A DNA stretch of 64,000 nt from PALSA-612 sp963711315 (lineage in GTDB: Bacteria; Actinomycetota; Thermoleophilia; Gaiellales; Gaiellaceae): the NCBI GenBank assembly GCA_963711315.1, contig CAVQDQ010000002.1, forward strand, positions 496,001 to 560,000, read 5' to 3'. Below, piece by piece: positions 1 through 9,115 of the stretch. Under the pieces are notes generated by a model, which was given only the letters and a program-made list of their open reading frames with translations, ran no database searches and was not told where the DNA came from. Position numbers and translations under genes: made by a program. Within the stretch, counting starts at the first letter, position 1, and each line of letters opens with the position of its first letter.

Positions 1-1
1 C

Positions 2-253
2 CTCAGCCGTGACGAGCGCATGATCCAGCGGCACTTCTTCTCGGGCGCCTCGGAGGCAACACTCGACAAACAGGGGCGCGTGCTGATCCCCGGGACGCTC
101 GCAAGTCATGCCGGGCTCGAGCGCGACGTCGTCGTGGCCGGTGTTCACGACCATCTCGAGATCTGGGACCGCGCTTCCTGGCGCACACAGATCGCAGACG
201 CGGAAGGGAGGGCGGAAGATGTTGCCGAACGCCTTGCGTCCAAGCGCGACTGA
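2..253 (+). CDS. mraZ: MraZ, transcriptional regulator of the dcw cluster (5' partial)
   Basis: MraZ is a DNA-binding regulator encoded first in the division and cell-wall cluster, built from two SpoVT/AbrB-type domains. Only the protein's last 83 residues lie in this window; the frame is open to the left edge, so the true start is upstream. The segment LDKQGRVLIP followed by an EIWDRASW motif is the typical second AbrB-like repeat. Its last 35 bases overlap rsmH, as in many bacteria. Family identity is strong from motif and position; regulation cannot be judged because the promoter is outside. Confidence 0.9.
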   Translation, partial: LSRDERMIQRHFFSGASEATLDKQGRVLIPGTLASHAGLERDVVVAGVHDHLEIWDRASWRTQIADAEGRAEDVAERLASKRD

Positions 254-1175
254 TCACGTCCCGGTGCTCGCCGACGAGGTGCGGCGGCTGCTCGACGTCC
301 AGCCGGGAGAGGCTGTCGTCGACGCGACGTTCGGCGCCGGCGGCCACGCCGAGCTGCTCGCGCTCGACCTGCGCGGCGAGGGCCGTTTCATCGCCATCGA
401 TCGTGATCCGTCGGCACGCCAGTACTTCGAGCGTTTCCGTAAGCGCGCCGGTGTCCAGGCGCGATTCCTGCGCGGCGAGTTCGCGACCGTGCTCGACCAG
501 CTGGCAACGAACGACGTCCGCGTCGACGCCATCCTGCTCGACCTCGGCGTCTCCAGCATGCAGCTCGATCGCCCCGAGCGCGGTTTCTCGTACGCCGTCG
601 ATGCGCCGCTCGACATGCGCATGGACCCCTCCGCGGATGAGACCGCGGCCGACATCGTCAACGACGCACCCGAGCGCGAGTTGCAGGAGATCTTCCGCCG
701 CTATGGCGAAGAGCGGTACGCGCGTCAGATCGGTCGCGCCATCATTCGCCGCCGTCGACGCGAGCCTTTCGCTCGCACGGGCGAGCTCGTCGACGTGATC
801 AAGACCGCCATCCCGACGCCGGCTCGCTTCGGCGAGGGCCATCCAGCCAAGCGCGTCTTCCAGGCGCTGCGGATTGCGGTCAACGACGAGCTTGGCCAGC
901 TCGAAGAAGCACTACCGGCGGCGGTTCGGCTGCTGCACCCGCAAGGCCGGATCGCCGTCATCAGCTTCCACTCGCTCGAGGACCGGATCGTGAAGCGATT
1001 CTTTCGAGCCGAGGCGCGCGGCTGTGTCTGTCCTCCCGACTTTCCGGTCTGTGTGTGCGGCAAGGACCCCGTGCTACGCGTGCTGACGACGCGGGCCGTA
1101 CGGCCGGACGCACGCGAGGTGGCGCTCAATCCGCGCTCGGCATCTGCGCGGCTGCGCGTCGCGGAGAAGGTCTGA
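219..1175 (+). CDS. rsmH: 16S rRNA m4C1402 methyltransferase RsmH (MraW)
   Basis: SAM-dependent N4-methyltransferase acting on C1402 of 16S rRNA. The protein is 318 residues, normal for the family. The SAM-binding loop VDATFGAGGHAELL is near residue 25, and the family signature ISFHSLEDRIVKRFF is near residue 250, followed by a cysteine-containing C-terminal segment. I chose the ATG at 219 because it is preceded by a purine-rich GGAGGG ribosome site and starts just ahead of the HVPVL family start; an in-frame ATG at 108 would add 37 non-homologous residues. It overlaps mraZ by 35 bases and the next gene by one base. Confidence 0.95.
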   Translation: MLPNALRPSATDHVPVLADEVRRLLDVQPGEAVVDATFGAGGHAELLALDLRGEGRFIAIDRDPSARQYFERFRKRAGVQARFLRGEFATVLDQLATNDVRVDAILLDLGVSSMQLDRPERGFSYAVDAPLDMRMDPSADETAADIVNDAPERELQEIFRRYGEERYARQIGRAIIRRRRREPFARTGELVDVIKTAIPTPARFGEGHPAKRVFQALRIAVNDELGQLEEALPAAVRLLHPQGRIAVISFHSLEDRIVKRFFRAEARGCVCPPDFPVCVCGKDPVLRVLTTRAVRPDAREVALNPRSASARLRVAEKV

Positions 1176-1534
1176 TGGCAGCCACTGCTCCGGCGGCACG
1201 CACTCGGCCGCCCCGCCCACGCCCCGGTAAGCCGAAGGCGACAGCACCGCAGCGGACCGCGCAGCGGCGGCTCGCGGGCGGGATCGTGTGGATCGTGGTC
1301 GTCGCTGCGCTGCTCGCCGGGGTCGTCGCGCTCAACGTCGCGGTACTTCGAGTCAACCTCACCTACGACGAGCTCAGTCAGAAGCGCTCGAAGCTGCGCG
1401 CGGAGAACGCCGCGCTGGCTTCGCAGCTCGCCAGCGCCGCGTCGACCGGCCGAATCGAGAAGATCGCAGCCGAGCAGCTGGGCGCGACGCCTGCCTCACC
1501 CGATCAGACCACATACGTCCCCCTCGATCCGTAA
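1175..1534 (+). CDS. FtsL/DivIC-like septum protein
   Basis: A 119-residue bitopic membrane protein. It has a basic, proline-rich cytoplasmic N-terminus (about 32 residues), one hydrophobic span (about residues 33-55, GIVWIVVVAALLAGVVAL), then a coiled-coil-like stretch with LRAENAALASQL. Size, topology and position between rsmH and ftsI are those of FtsL, which with FtsB and FtsQ licenses septal peptidoglycan synthesis. Sequence conservation in this family is poor, so the call rests on topology and synteny. Start ATG overlaps the rsmH stop by one base and the stop overlaps the ftsI start by one base. Confidence 0.8.
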   Translation: MAATAPAARTRPPRPRPGKPKATAPQRTAQRRLAGGIVWIVVVAALLAGVVALNVAVLRVNLTYDELSQKRSKLRAENAALASQLASAASTGRIEKIAAEQLGATPASPDQTTYVPLDP

Positions 1535-3228
1535 TGCGCGCGCGGAGGCCGTTCGACCGCCGCATTCGCCTACTGCTTCTCGCTCTGCTGGCGGTCTTCG
1601 GAATCTCGCTCGCTCGCGCGACGTGGTTGCAGACCGTGCGCGCGGCGGACCTCAGCCAGCGTGCCGCAAGCCAGCAGCACGAGACCGTGAACATCCCGGC
1701 CGGTCGGGGGGCGATCGTCGACCGCATGGGCGTACAGCTCGCGATCGGCGAGGAGGCCGTCACCGTGTATGCGAATCCGCGCCAGGTGACGAGCCCGCGC
1801 CAGGTGGCCCTGGCAGCGGCGAAGACGCTGGGTGTCGACGCCGACGTGCTGTACCCGCAGCTGCTCGACAAGTCGAAGGGCTTCGTGTACGTCCTGCGGA
1901 AAGCAGACCCCGACCGCGCAAAGGCACTCGAGAAGCGGAACCTCGCGGGCATAGGCTTCCTGCGCGAGGAGCGGCGTGTGTATCCGCAGGGCGGCGTGGC
2001 CGCTCAAGTGCTCGGCTACGCGGGAACCGACAATCGCGGCCTTGCCGGTCTCGAGCTGCAGCTCGAGCGCGTGCTCGGTGGACACGACGGCCGCGAGACG
2101 TTCGTCAAGGATCCGTTCGGCCGCGTGCTCAATGTCGTCAAATCGAGTCCGGAGCAGCCCGGACGGGACGTCTTCCTCACCATCGACCACACGATCCAGG
2201 CCAACGCCGAGTCCGTGCTCAGGGCGACGGTGTCGCAGTGGGGAGCCGCCCGGGCAACGGCCGTCGTGCTCGATGCGCAGTCGGGCGGCGTCCTCGCCAT
2301 GGCGGTTGCGCCCGGCTTCGACGCGAACGCTTATGCGCAGACGGACGCCGACCGCCATCGCAATGTTGCGGTCACCGATACGTTCGAGCCGGGATCGACG
2401 TTCAAGCTCGTGACCGTCGCTGCGGCGCTGTCGGAAGGCCTCGTGAACGAAAGCAGCCCGTTCACATTGCCCTACGGGATCCAGGTCGCGGACAGGGTCG
2501 TACACGACGCCGAGCCGCGAGGTACGGAGACGATGACGGTCGCCCAGATCCTGGCGCGTTCCTCCAACGTCGGCGCGATCACGCTCGCGCAACTGCTCGG
2601 CCCACAGCGCCTTGCTGACTGGATCGAACGCTTCGGGTTCGGAAAGCCGACGGGAATCGACTTCCCGGGCGAGACGCCGGGCATCGTGCTGCCGGTGGAG
2701 CGCTGGTCAGGCTCGACGATCGGCAACGTCCCCATCGGGCAGGGCATCGGGGTCACCGCAGTGCAGATGGCCGCGGCGTACGCGGCGGTCGCCAACGGCG
2801 GAATGTGGATCGCGCCTCACCTTGTCGACCACGTGAGTGGAGGCGGACGCGCGAGGCCGGAGCGCCGGCGCGTGCTCTCGGCGCCCATCGCGGACGAGGT
2901 GCGCCGCATGCTCGAGAACGTGGTGCTCGAGGGGACGGGCACGCTCGCAGCCGTACCGGGGTACACGATCGCGGGCAAGACCGGGACTGCCGCCAAGCCT
3001 GATCCGGTGAACGGCGGCTACTCGACCACGAATTACGTCGCCTCGTTCATCGGCATCGTTCCCGCGAGCAGGCCGCGCTTCGTGATCCTCGTCTCGGTGG
3101 ACGAGCCGCGAGGGGCCATCTGGGGCGGCGTCGTCGCGGCGCCGGCGTTCAAGCGGATCGCGGACTTCGCGCTCCAATACCTCGAGGTTCCGCCGGACGA
3201 CCCGGCCTCACTGGCCACGACCGGATAG
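1534..3228 (+). CDS. ftsI: Septal peptidoglycan transpeptidase FtsI (PBP3)
   Basis: Class B penicillin-binding protein of 564 residues that cross-links septal peptidoglycan with FtsW. It has one N-terminal membrane anchor (LLLLALLAVFGISLA), a dimerisation domain, and a transpeptidase domain with all three active-site motifs. These are S288-T-F-K291 (in FEPGSTFKLV), the SSN triad in RSSNVGA, and KTGT (in IAGKTGTAAK). Start ATG 1534 overlaps the ftsL stop. About 168 bases separate its stop from murE, which appears to have its own promoter. Confidence 0.95.
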   Translation: MRARRPFDRRIRLLLLALLAVFGISLARATWLQTVRAADLSQRAASQQHETVNIPAGRGAIVDRMGVQLAIGEEAVTVYANPRQVTSPRQVALAAAKTLGVDADVLYPQLLDKSKGFVYVLRKADPDRAKALEKRNLAGIGFLREERRVYPQGGVAAQVLGYAGTDNRGLAGLELQLERVLGGHDGRETFVKDPFGRVLNVVKSSPEQPGRDVFLTIDHTIQANAESVLRATVSQWGAARATAVVLDAQSGGVLAMAVAPGFDANAYAQTDADRHRNVAVTDTFEPGSTFKLVTVAAALSEGLVNESSPFTLPYGIQVADRVVHDAEPRGTETMTVAQILARSSNVGAITLAQLLGPQRLADWIERFGFGKPTGIDFPGETPGIVLPVERWSGSTIGNVPIGQGIGVTAVQMAAAYAAVANGGMWIAPHLVDHVSGGGRARPERRRVLSAPIADEVRRMLENVVLEGTGTLAAVPGYTIAGKTGTAAKPDPVNGGYSTTNYVASFIGIVPASRPRFVILVSVDEPRGAIWGGVVAAPAFKRIADFALQYLEVPPDDPASLATTG

Positions 3229-3382
3229 CACAGTCCGAAAGGGCTCGGGGCCACCATCCTCCTCCCCGCTGTGAGCGTAATGACCGGCGATCATCGGCGC
3301 CAGGGTCTTGACGTGAAAAGTCCCGCAAATGGCACGCTTCTGTCACAGATGGGCGCCTTGCGGGACGACGGAGTGCCGCTGG

Positions 3383-3388
3383 TAGACT
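3383..3388 (+). promoter_or_regulatory. -10 element for leaderless murE transcript
   Basis: TAGACT ends 8 bases before the murE GTG at 3397, so transcription would begin at or next to the start codon. The 3229-3396 gap between ftsI and murE holds no gene; a TTGACG at about 3308 may be another promoter part. The same TAnnnT-to-start spacing recurs at about 22 genes in the window. Confidence 0.6.
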
Positions 3389-3396
3389 CGCCCGGC

Positions 3397-4845
3397 GTGG
3401 ACCTGGAGCGAGTCATCGCGGCGCTCGCTCCGGCGACCGTCGCCAACCCTGCTCCGGTCGAGGTACGAGAGCTCGCCTACGACTCACGAGCCATCATCCC
3501 CGGATCACTGTTCTTCTGTGTTTCCGGTGAGCGCGCCGACGGGCACGAGTTCGCCGGCGATGCGATCGAGCGAGGAGCTGTAGCCCTCGTGGTGGAGCGA
3601 CCGCTCGAGCAGCCGGTGCCCCAACTCGTCGTCGCGGACGCGAGGGCCGCGATGGCGACCGCCGCGGTCGAGTTCTACGCCCGCCCTTCGCATGAGCTCA
3701 CCGTGGCCGGCGTCACCGGCACGAACGGCAAGACCACGACATGCTTCCTCCTGTTCGCGATCCTCGCAGCCGCCGGACGGCGCCCGGGCCTGCTCGGCAC
3801 GATCGAGAGCCGTGTCGGCGGCGAGCGGCGGCCGGCCCTGCGCACGACGCCGGAGGCAATCGATGTGCAGCGGACGCTGCGCGAGATGCTGGACGCGGGT
3901 GACCGGAGCTGCGCGATGGAAGCCACCTCGCACGGCGCTCAGCTGGGACGGCTCGCGGGGGTCCGCTTCTCGGCGCTCGCCTTCACGAACCTCAGCCGCG
4001 ACCACCTGGACTTCCACGGCACGCTCGAGCAGTACTTCGAGGCGAAGCGAAGCCTGTTCGTGAGCGACGAACCGCCGCCGGCGGCGCTCAACACGGATGA
4101 CCCGCACGGCCGCAGGCTGGCCGTCGAGCTCCGTGCCCTCGGCCATGAGCGCGTGATCACGTTCGGCTTGGGTCCGGGGTCGGACATCCACGCCGAGCAG
4201 CTCGAGCTGGGGCGCGACGGTGTGCAGCTCAACGCCTCAGGCATCCCGTTGCGCGTACGGCTGCTTGGCCGCTTCAACGTGGAGAACGTCCTGGCGGCCG
4301 TCGCCGTCGCACGTCTGCTCGAGCTTCCCGACGAGGCGATCGCCCGCGGGATCGAGTCGGTGCGCGGCGTCCCGGGGCGCTTCGAAGCGGTCGACGAGGG
4401 ACAGCCGTTCTCGGTCGTCGTCGACTACGCACATACCCCCGACTCGCTCGAGACCGCCCTCCGCACCGCGCGCGAGTTGGCGGCGGGTCGCGTGATCTGC
4501 GTGTTCGGCTGCGGCGGCGATCGCGATCACGGCAAACGGCCGCTCATGGGTGCCGTGGCCGCGGACGGCGCCGACGTCGTGATCGTCACGTCCGACAACC
4601 CGCGAGGCGAGGATCCCCAGGACATCGTCGACGAGATCACGCGCGGCCTCGCCTCGGAAGTGGACGTGGAGCTCGACCGCGCGCGGGCGATCGAGCTTGC
4701 GATCGAGACGGCGCGCGCGGGAGACGTGGTGCTGCTGGCCGGCAAGGGGCACGAGCAAGGGCAGGAAGCTGCGGGGCAGACTCTGCCGTTCGACGATCGC
4801 GAGGTCGCCCGCGAGGCCCTCCGCCGGCTGGCAGCGCGCGCGTGA
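3397..4845 (+). CDS. murE: UDP-MurNAc-tripeptide synthetase MurE (meso-DAP adding)
   Basis: Cytoplasmic ATP-dependent ligase adding the third stem-peptide residue. At 482 residues the size is normal. The ATP-binding loop is GVTGTNGKTTT, and DNPR (in TSDNPRGEDP) is the established signature of meso-diaminopimelate specificity, so the wall is predicted DAP-type. I prefer the GTG at 3397, 8 bases after a TAGACT -10 element; the reading frame extends to an ATG at 3271, but the added 42 residues do not resemble MurE. The stop overlaps the murF GTG by 4 bases. Confidence 0.93.
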   Translation: MDLERVIAALAPATVANPAPVEVRELAYDSRAIIPGSLFFCVSGERADGHEFAGDAIERGAVALVVERPLEQPVPQLVVADARAAMATAAVEFYARPSHELTVAGVTGTNGKTTTCFLLFAILAAAGRRPGLLGTIESRVGGERRPALRTTPEAIDVQRTLREMLDAGDRSCAMEATSHGAQLGRLAGVRFSALAFTNLSRDHLDFHGTLEQYFEAKRSLFVSDEPPPAALNTDDPHGRRLAVELRALGHERVITFGLGPGSDIHAEQLELGRDGVQLNASGIPLRVRLLGRFNVENVLAAVAVARLLELPDEAIARGIESVRGVPGRFEAVDEGQPFSVVVDYAHTPDSLETALRTARELAAGRVICVFGCGGDRDHGKRPLMGAVAADGADVVIVTSDNPRGEDPQDIVDEITRGLASEVDVELDRARAIELAIETARAGDVVLLAGKGHEQGQEAAGQTLPFDDREVAREALRRLAARA

Positions 4846-6096
4846 TCCCGCTCGAGCTCGACGTGATCGAGACGCTCTGCCCAGGAAGCGTGGAGCGAGC
4901 CCCGGGAGCAACTGTCGCGACCGGCGTGCGGGTCGACTCCCGGCGTGTCGTCGCGGGCGATCTCTTCGTCGCCGTCGGTGAGGGCGGCGCCTACGCGGGC
5001 GATGCGATGACCCGAGGCGCCGCGGCCACGCTCGTGCCTGACGACGCCTTTGCGTCGCTCGCAGCGCTCGGCCGGGCGGTGCGCGATCGAAGCGCGGCGA
5101 CGGTGGTCGCGATCACCGGCTCCACGGGAAAGACGTCGACGAAGGACATCCTCGCCGCCATTTGCGCCCCTCGGCGAAAGACGATCGCGGCCGAGGCGAG
5201 CTACAACAACGAGCTGGGTGTCCCGCTGACGCTCTGCAGGCTGGAGCCCGACACCGAAGTCTGCATCCTCGAGCTCGCGATGCGCGGCCTCGGGCAAATC
5301 GCGGACCTTGCGCAGATCGCCCGCCCGTCGATCGGGGTCGTCACGAATGTCGGACCGGCACATCTGGAGCGCGTCGGCTCGCTCGCAGCGGTGACCGTGG
5401 CAAAGGGAGAGCTCGTCGCCGCGCTGCCGCCGGGCGGCGTCGCCATCGTGCCCGATGACTTTCCGGTGGAACGACAAGACATCGACGTCGTGCGGCGGGG
5501 AAAGCCCGACGCTACCGCGGCGAACGGGGCCACGCGGCTGCGCTTCAACGGTCGTGACGTCACGTTCTCCTTTCGCGGCCGCCACCACGCGGAGAACGCA
5601 CTGAGCGCGCTGCACGCGGCAACGGCGCTTGGCATCGAGGTCGAGGGCGAGGTAGATGTCGTGTTCTCGCGGTGGCGCGGCGAGGAGATCGAGCTGCCCG
5701 GCGGCGGGTTGCTCGTGAACGACTGCTGGAACGCGAACCCGATGTCGATGCGTGCGGCGCTCGAGGATCTCGTCGACCGGGCAGCCGGGCGACGCACGGT
5801 CGCCGTGCTCGGTGAGATGGCAGAGCTCGGGCCCGACTCCACCGCCTATCACCGGGAGATCGGAAGTCTCGTCCGGGACCTGGAGCATCGGCGTCCTGGT
5901 CGCCGTCGGCGAGCGCGGGCAGCAGTATGTCGAGGCCGCGGACGGCGTGGCGCTAACGGCCACTGCCGCCGACGCGAAGGAGGCCGCGAACGTAGCGAGA
6001 GGTTTCATCCAGCCCGGGGATTGTGTGCTCGTCAAGGGCTCCCGCGCGGTCGGGCTCGAGGTCGTGGCCGCCGCGCTGGCCGAGGTCCCGGTCTAG
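4842..6096 (+). CDS. murF: UDP-MurNAc-pentapeptide synthetase MurF (frame broken near 5885)
   Basis: Adds D-Ala-D-Ala to the UDP-MurNAc-tripeptide. The ATP loop ITGSTGKTSTKD is near residue 90, followed by NNELGVPLTL, typical of MurF. After HREIGSLVRDLE (about 5885) the first frame degenerates into arginine-rich sequence. The family-like continuation (IGVLVAVGERGQQYVEAA, then GDCVLVKGSRAVGLE) lies in the next frame and stops at 6096. One extra base there would explain it; an essential gene is unlikely to be truly broken. Rejoined length is about 417 residues. GTG start overlaps the murE stop. Confidence 0.88.
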
Positions 6097-6108
6097 GCTC
6101 TCCGGGCG

Positions 6109-7122
6109 TTGGTACGGGTCCTCATTGCGGGCGTCCTGGCCCTTCTCATCTCCATCCTCATCGCTCCGAGGCTCATCGCCTTCATGCGCAGCCGCGCGTA
6201 CGGGCTGCACATCCGCGAGGAGGGCCCACAGCACCACTTCGTGAAGGCGGGCACGCCGACCCTCGGCGGCCTCGTCATCCTCGTGGCGCTCGCCGTCGCG
6301 TTCCTCGCGCTCTCGCACTACACGACGAACGCGCTGCTCGTGTTTTTCGTGACGCTCGGCTGTGCCGCCATCGGGTTCCTCGACGATGCGATCAAGCTCA
6401 CGCACCGCCGCTCGCTCGGCCTGAACGGCCGCTGGAAGCTCCTCCTGCTCGCGGTCATCGCCCTCGTCGTCGGGATCGTGACGTGGCACCGCGAGTTCTC
6501 CACGAGCGTCTACCTCCCCGTGGTCAACTGGGAGCTGCCGCTCTCGGTCGGGTGGTACGTGCTCGTCTTTCTCATGATCGCCGGCACGGCGAATGCTGTG
6601 AACTTCACCGACGGTCTCGACGGTCTCGCCGCGGGGACGGGGATCATCGCCGTCTTCACGTTCACCGCGATGGCAGTGATCGCGTGGATCCGGTCGGGCG
6701 CGCCGGGCGACCGCAACCAGCTCTACATCGACCTCTCGATCTTCGGCGCGGCGCTCATCGGGGCGATCGTGGGCTTCCTCTGGTACAACGCCTGGCCCGC
6801 CGAGATCGCCATGGGCGACACCGGCTCGATGGCGATCGGCGGCGCGCTCGCGGCCTTTGCGATCGTCATGAAGACGGAGTTCCTGCTGCTCCTGATCGGG
6901 GGCATCTTCGTGATCGAGACTCTGTCCGTGATCATCCAGGTGCTGAGCTTCAAGTACATGGGCAAGCGCGTCTTCCTGATAGCGCCGATCCACCATCACT
7001 TCGAGATGAAAGCGTGGTCGGAGACGAAGATCGTCGTGCGCTTCTGGATTGTGTGTGCGATCCTCTGCGCGCTCGCCTTCGCCCTGTACTACCGCTACTA
7101 CTTCCAGTTCTTCCGAAACTGA
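6109..7122 (+). CDS. mraY: Phospho-MurNAc-pentapeptide transferase MraY
   Basis: Integral membrane enzyme making lipid I from UDP-MurNAc-pentapeptide and undecaprenyl phosphate. 337 residues with about ten hydrophobic spans. Family motifs are present: GTPTLGG, FLDDAIK with the catalytic-type aspartates, NFTDGLDGLAAG, and the HHHFE motif (APIHHHFEMK) near the C-terminus. TTG at 6109 is the only start compatible with the N-terminal span, 12 bases after murF. The stop TGA overlaps the following methyltransferase frame. Confidence 0.95.
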   Translation: MVRVLIAGVLALLISILIAPRLIAFMRSRAYGLHIREEGPQHHFVKAGTPTLGGLVILVALAVAFLALSHYTTNALLVFFVTLGCAAIGFLDDAIKLTHRRSLGLNGRWKLLLLAVIALVVGIVTWHREFSTSVYLPVVNWELPLSVGWYVLVFLMIAGTANAVNFTDGLDGLAAGTGIIAVFTFTAMAVIAWIRSGAPGDRNQLYIDLSIFGAALIGAIVGFLWYNAWPAEIAMGDTGSMAIGGALAAFAIVMKTEFLLLLIGGIFVIETLSVIIQVLSFKYMGKRVFLIAPIHHHFEMKAWSETKIVVRFWIVCAILCALAFALYYRYYFQFFRN

Positions 7123-7943
7123 ACGAGCAGCGAGACAAATGGGCCGAATGGCTCGTTGAGACGCGCTTCGAGGGCCGGTCGCAGGAGGAGATCGACGAGG
7201 CGCTGGCGTCGCTTGCCGATGTCCGCGATCGCGTGCTCGATCGAGCGCTGCTCGAACCGGATGACGTCGTCCTCGACGTCGGAGCGGGCACCGGGCTGCT
7301 CGTCTTCGGTGCGCTCGACCGTCTCGGGACGGATGGCTCCGTGGTTGCGCTCGACATCTCCGTGGATTGCCTCGAGGAGCTGCTGGCACGGTGTGAGGAC
7401 CCGCGCGTCGTCTACCTCGTCGGGGGCGCCGAGGTGATGCCCCTGCAGGACGAGTCGGTGGACGTCGTGCTCACGCGCTCGGTGCTCATCTACGTCCGCG
7501 AGAAGGCGGAGGCTGCGCGCGAGTTCTTCCGCGTGCTGCGACCGGGCGGGAGGGTGTCGCTCTTCGAGCCCGTGAACCGGCGCAACACGCAGCTCTGGGA
7601 GCTCGTCGACTTCGGCGATCTCTCCGAGCGCGTCGAGGCCGACTTCTACCGGCGCTGGCCGCACGATCACCCGATGCAGGACTTCGATGCCGAGGACCTG
7701 GCGCGCTGGTTCGAGGAGGCAGGCTTCGTGGACGTCGATGCGGAGGTCGTCATCACAAACGTGACCGTGATGCCAGATGCGGTTCTGCACGGGGTCGGCG
7801 CCCCGGGCAGCCCGTCGCTGCTCGACGCCTGGCGGGAGGGCTTCACCGCAGAGGAGATCGAGCAGCTCGAGGCGGCGGTGCGCGCAGCGGGGACGACCGA
7901 GCCGCAATGGCCGGCCGTCTATCTCGCCGGACGGAAGCCATGA
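7119..7943 (+). CDS. Class I SAM-dependent methyltransferase inside the dcw cluster
   Basis: 274-residue methyltransferase of unknown substrate. Motif I is VVLDVGAGTGLLVFG near residue 50, motif II VVALDIS, and a DVVLTRSVLIYV post-I segment follows. The frame opens with L-N-E-Q-R-D-K-W-A-E-W, which looks like a natural N-terminus, yet no ATG, GTG or TTG exists there. The only candidate is CTG at 7119, overlapping the mraY TGA exactly as an ATGA junction would; this is either a rare CTG start or a base error. Its stop overlaps murD by 4 bases, so it is co-translated with wall-synthesis genes, but I cannot assign it a wall function. Confidence 0.8.
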   Translation: MNEQRDKWAEWLVETRFEGRSQEEIDEALASLADVRDRVLDRALLEPDDVVLDVGAGTGLLVFGALDRLGTDGSVVALDISVDCLEELLARCEDPRVVYLVGGAEVMPLQDESVDVVLTRSVLIYVREKAEAAREFFRVLRPGGRVSLFEPVNRRNTQLWELVDFGDLSERVEADFYRRWPHDHPMQDFDAEDLARWFEEAGFVDVDAEVVITNVTVMPDAVLHGVGAPGSPSLLDAWREGFTAEEIEQLEAAVRAAGTTEPQWPAVYLAGRKP

Positions 7944-9115
7944 CGCTGCCCTCACGCGTGCTCGTCGTCGGGATGGCGCGCTCGGGCCAGGCGGCAACCG
8001 CCGCTCTCGCCCGGCGCGGGGTCGACGTCGTAGTCGCCGATAGCAAGCTCGGCAACGACGACGATACGGCCTTGCTGGACGGCGTCGAGCTCGTCGTCAA
8101 GAGCCCGGGCGTTCCCGGCGAGCACATCCTCGTCAAGAACGCACGAGACGCCGGAGTCCCGGTGTGGAGCGAGGTCGAGCTCGGCTACCGGCTGCTGCCA
8201 GAGAGCCGGCTCGTCGGCATCACCGGCACGAATGGCAAGACCACGACCGTCGAGTTGCTCGGGGCAATCTTTCGCGAGGCGGGGCTCTCGGTCGCAGTCG
8301 CAGGCAATGTCGGCCGGCCGCTGACAGCAGCCGAGCCGGTGGACTGGATCGTCTGCGAGCTCTCGTCCTTTCAGCTCGAAGACGTCCACGAGCTCGCCTG
8401 CGAGATCGCTGTGCTGCTGAATCTCGAGCCGGACCACCTCGACCGCCACGGCACCCTTGACGCGTACCGCGACGCGAAGCTCCGCATCTTCGAGCGGGCT
8501 CAGACGGCCATCGTTCCCCGCGGCCTCGGCCTTGCGGGCATCGAGTTCTCGCGCGACGACCCGCTGCCCGCCGAGCCGCGCATGCCCGGCGCGCACAACC
8601 GCGAGAACGCGGCGGCGGCGACGGCTGCCGCTCGCGCCGCCGGCATCGACGACGACGCGATCGCGCGCGCGCTCCAGAGCTTCCCGGGCGTCGAGCACCG
8701 GCTGGAGCTCGTCGCGGAGATCGGCGGCGTCAAGTACGTGAACGACTCGAAGGCCACGAATACGGCCGCTGCGCGACGCGCGCTGGCCGCCTACGACGCG
8801 CCGTTGCACGTCATCCTCGGCGGCTCGCTGAAGGGCGAGGACTTCGCGCCGCTCGCTGACGCGATGCCGGAGTCCGTCCGCGCCGCCTATCTCATCGGCG
8901 AGGCCGCGGACGAGCTGGAGGCGGCTCTACGTCCCACGGGCCTTCCGCTCCAACGCTCTGGCGACCTCGCGACAGCCGTGGAACGGGCGGCTGCAGCGGC
9001 CGAGCCGGGCGAGATCGTGCTGCTCTCGCCCGCCTGCGCGAGCTTCGACCAGTTTCGCGATTTCGAGCACCGCGGCGAGGAATTCCGCCGTCTGGTGCAG
9101 AAGTTGACTGGGTGA
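7940..9115 (+). CDS. murD: UDP-MurNAc-L-alanine:D-glutamate ligase MurD
   Basis: ATP-dependent ligase adding D-glutamate to UDP-MurNAc-L-Ala. 391 residues, shorter than the common ~450. The N-terminal Rossmann motif VLVVGMARSGQAA, ATP loop GITGTNGKTTT, and the KATN motif in YVNDSKATNTAAA are clear. I use the ATG at 7940, overlapping the methyltransferase stop, rather than the in-frame ATG at 7907, because the family begins at the VLVVG strand. The stop overlaps ftsW by 4 bases. Confidence 0.93.
   Translation: MTLPSRVLVVGMARSGQAATAALARRGVDVVVADSKLGNDDDTALLDGVELVVKSPGVPGEHILVKNARDAGVPVWSEVELGYRLLPESRLVGITGTNGKTTTVELLGAIFREAGLSVAVAGNVGRPLTAAEPVDWIVCELSSFQLEDVHELACEIAVLLNLEPDHLDRHGTLDAYRDAKLRIFERAQTAIVPRGLGLAGIEFSRDDPLPAEPRMPGAHNRENAAAATAAARAAGIDDDAIARALQSFPGVEHRLELVAEIGGVKYVNDSKATNTAAARRALAAYDAPLHVILGGSLKGEDFAPLADAMPESVRAAYLIGEAADELEAALRPTGLPLQRSGDLATAVERAAAAAEPGEIVLLSPACASFDQFRDFEHRGEEFRRLVQKLTG

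Noticed and set aside
3271..3396. N-terminal extension of MurE from ATG 3271
   Set aside because: The 42 extra residues do not resemble MurE and cross the predicted -10 element; GTG 3397 fits both family and promoter.
4842..7943. A 1033-residue protein spanning murF, mraY and a methyltransferase
   Set aside because: The middle is arginine-rich out-of-frame mraY; only the two ends are real genes.
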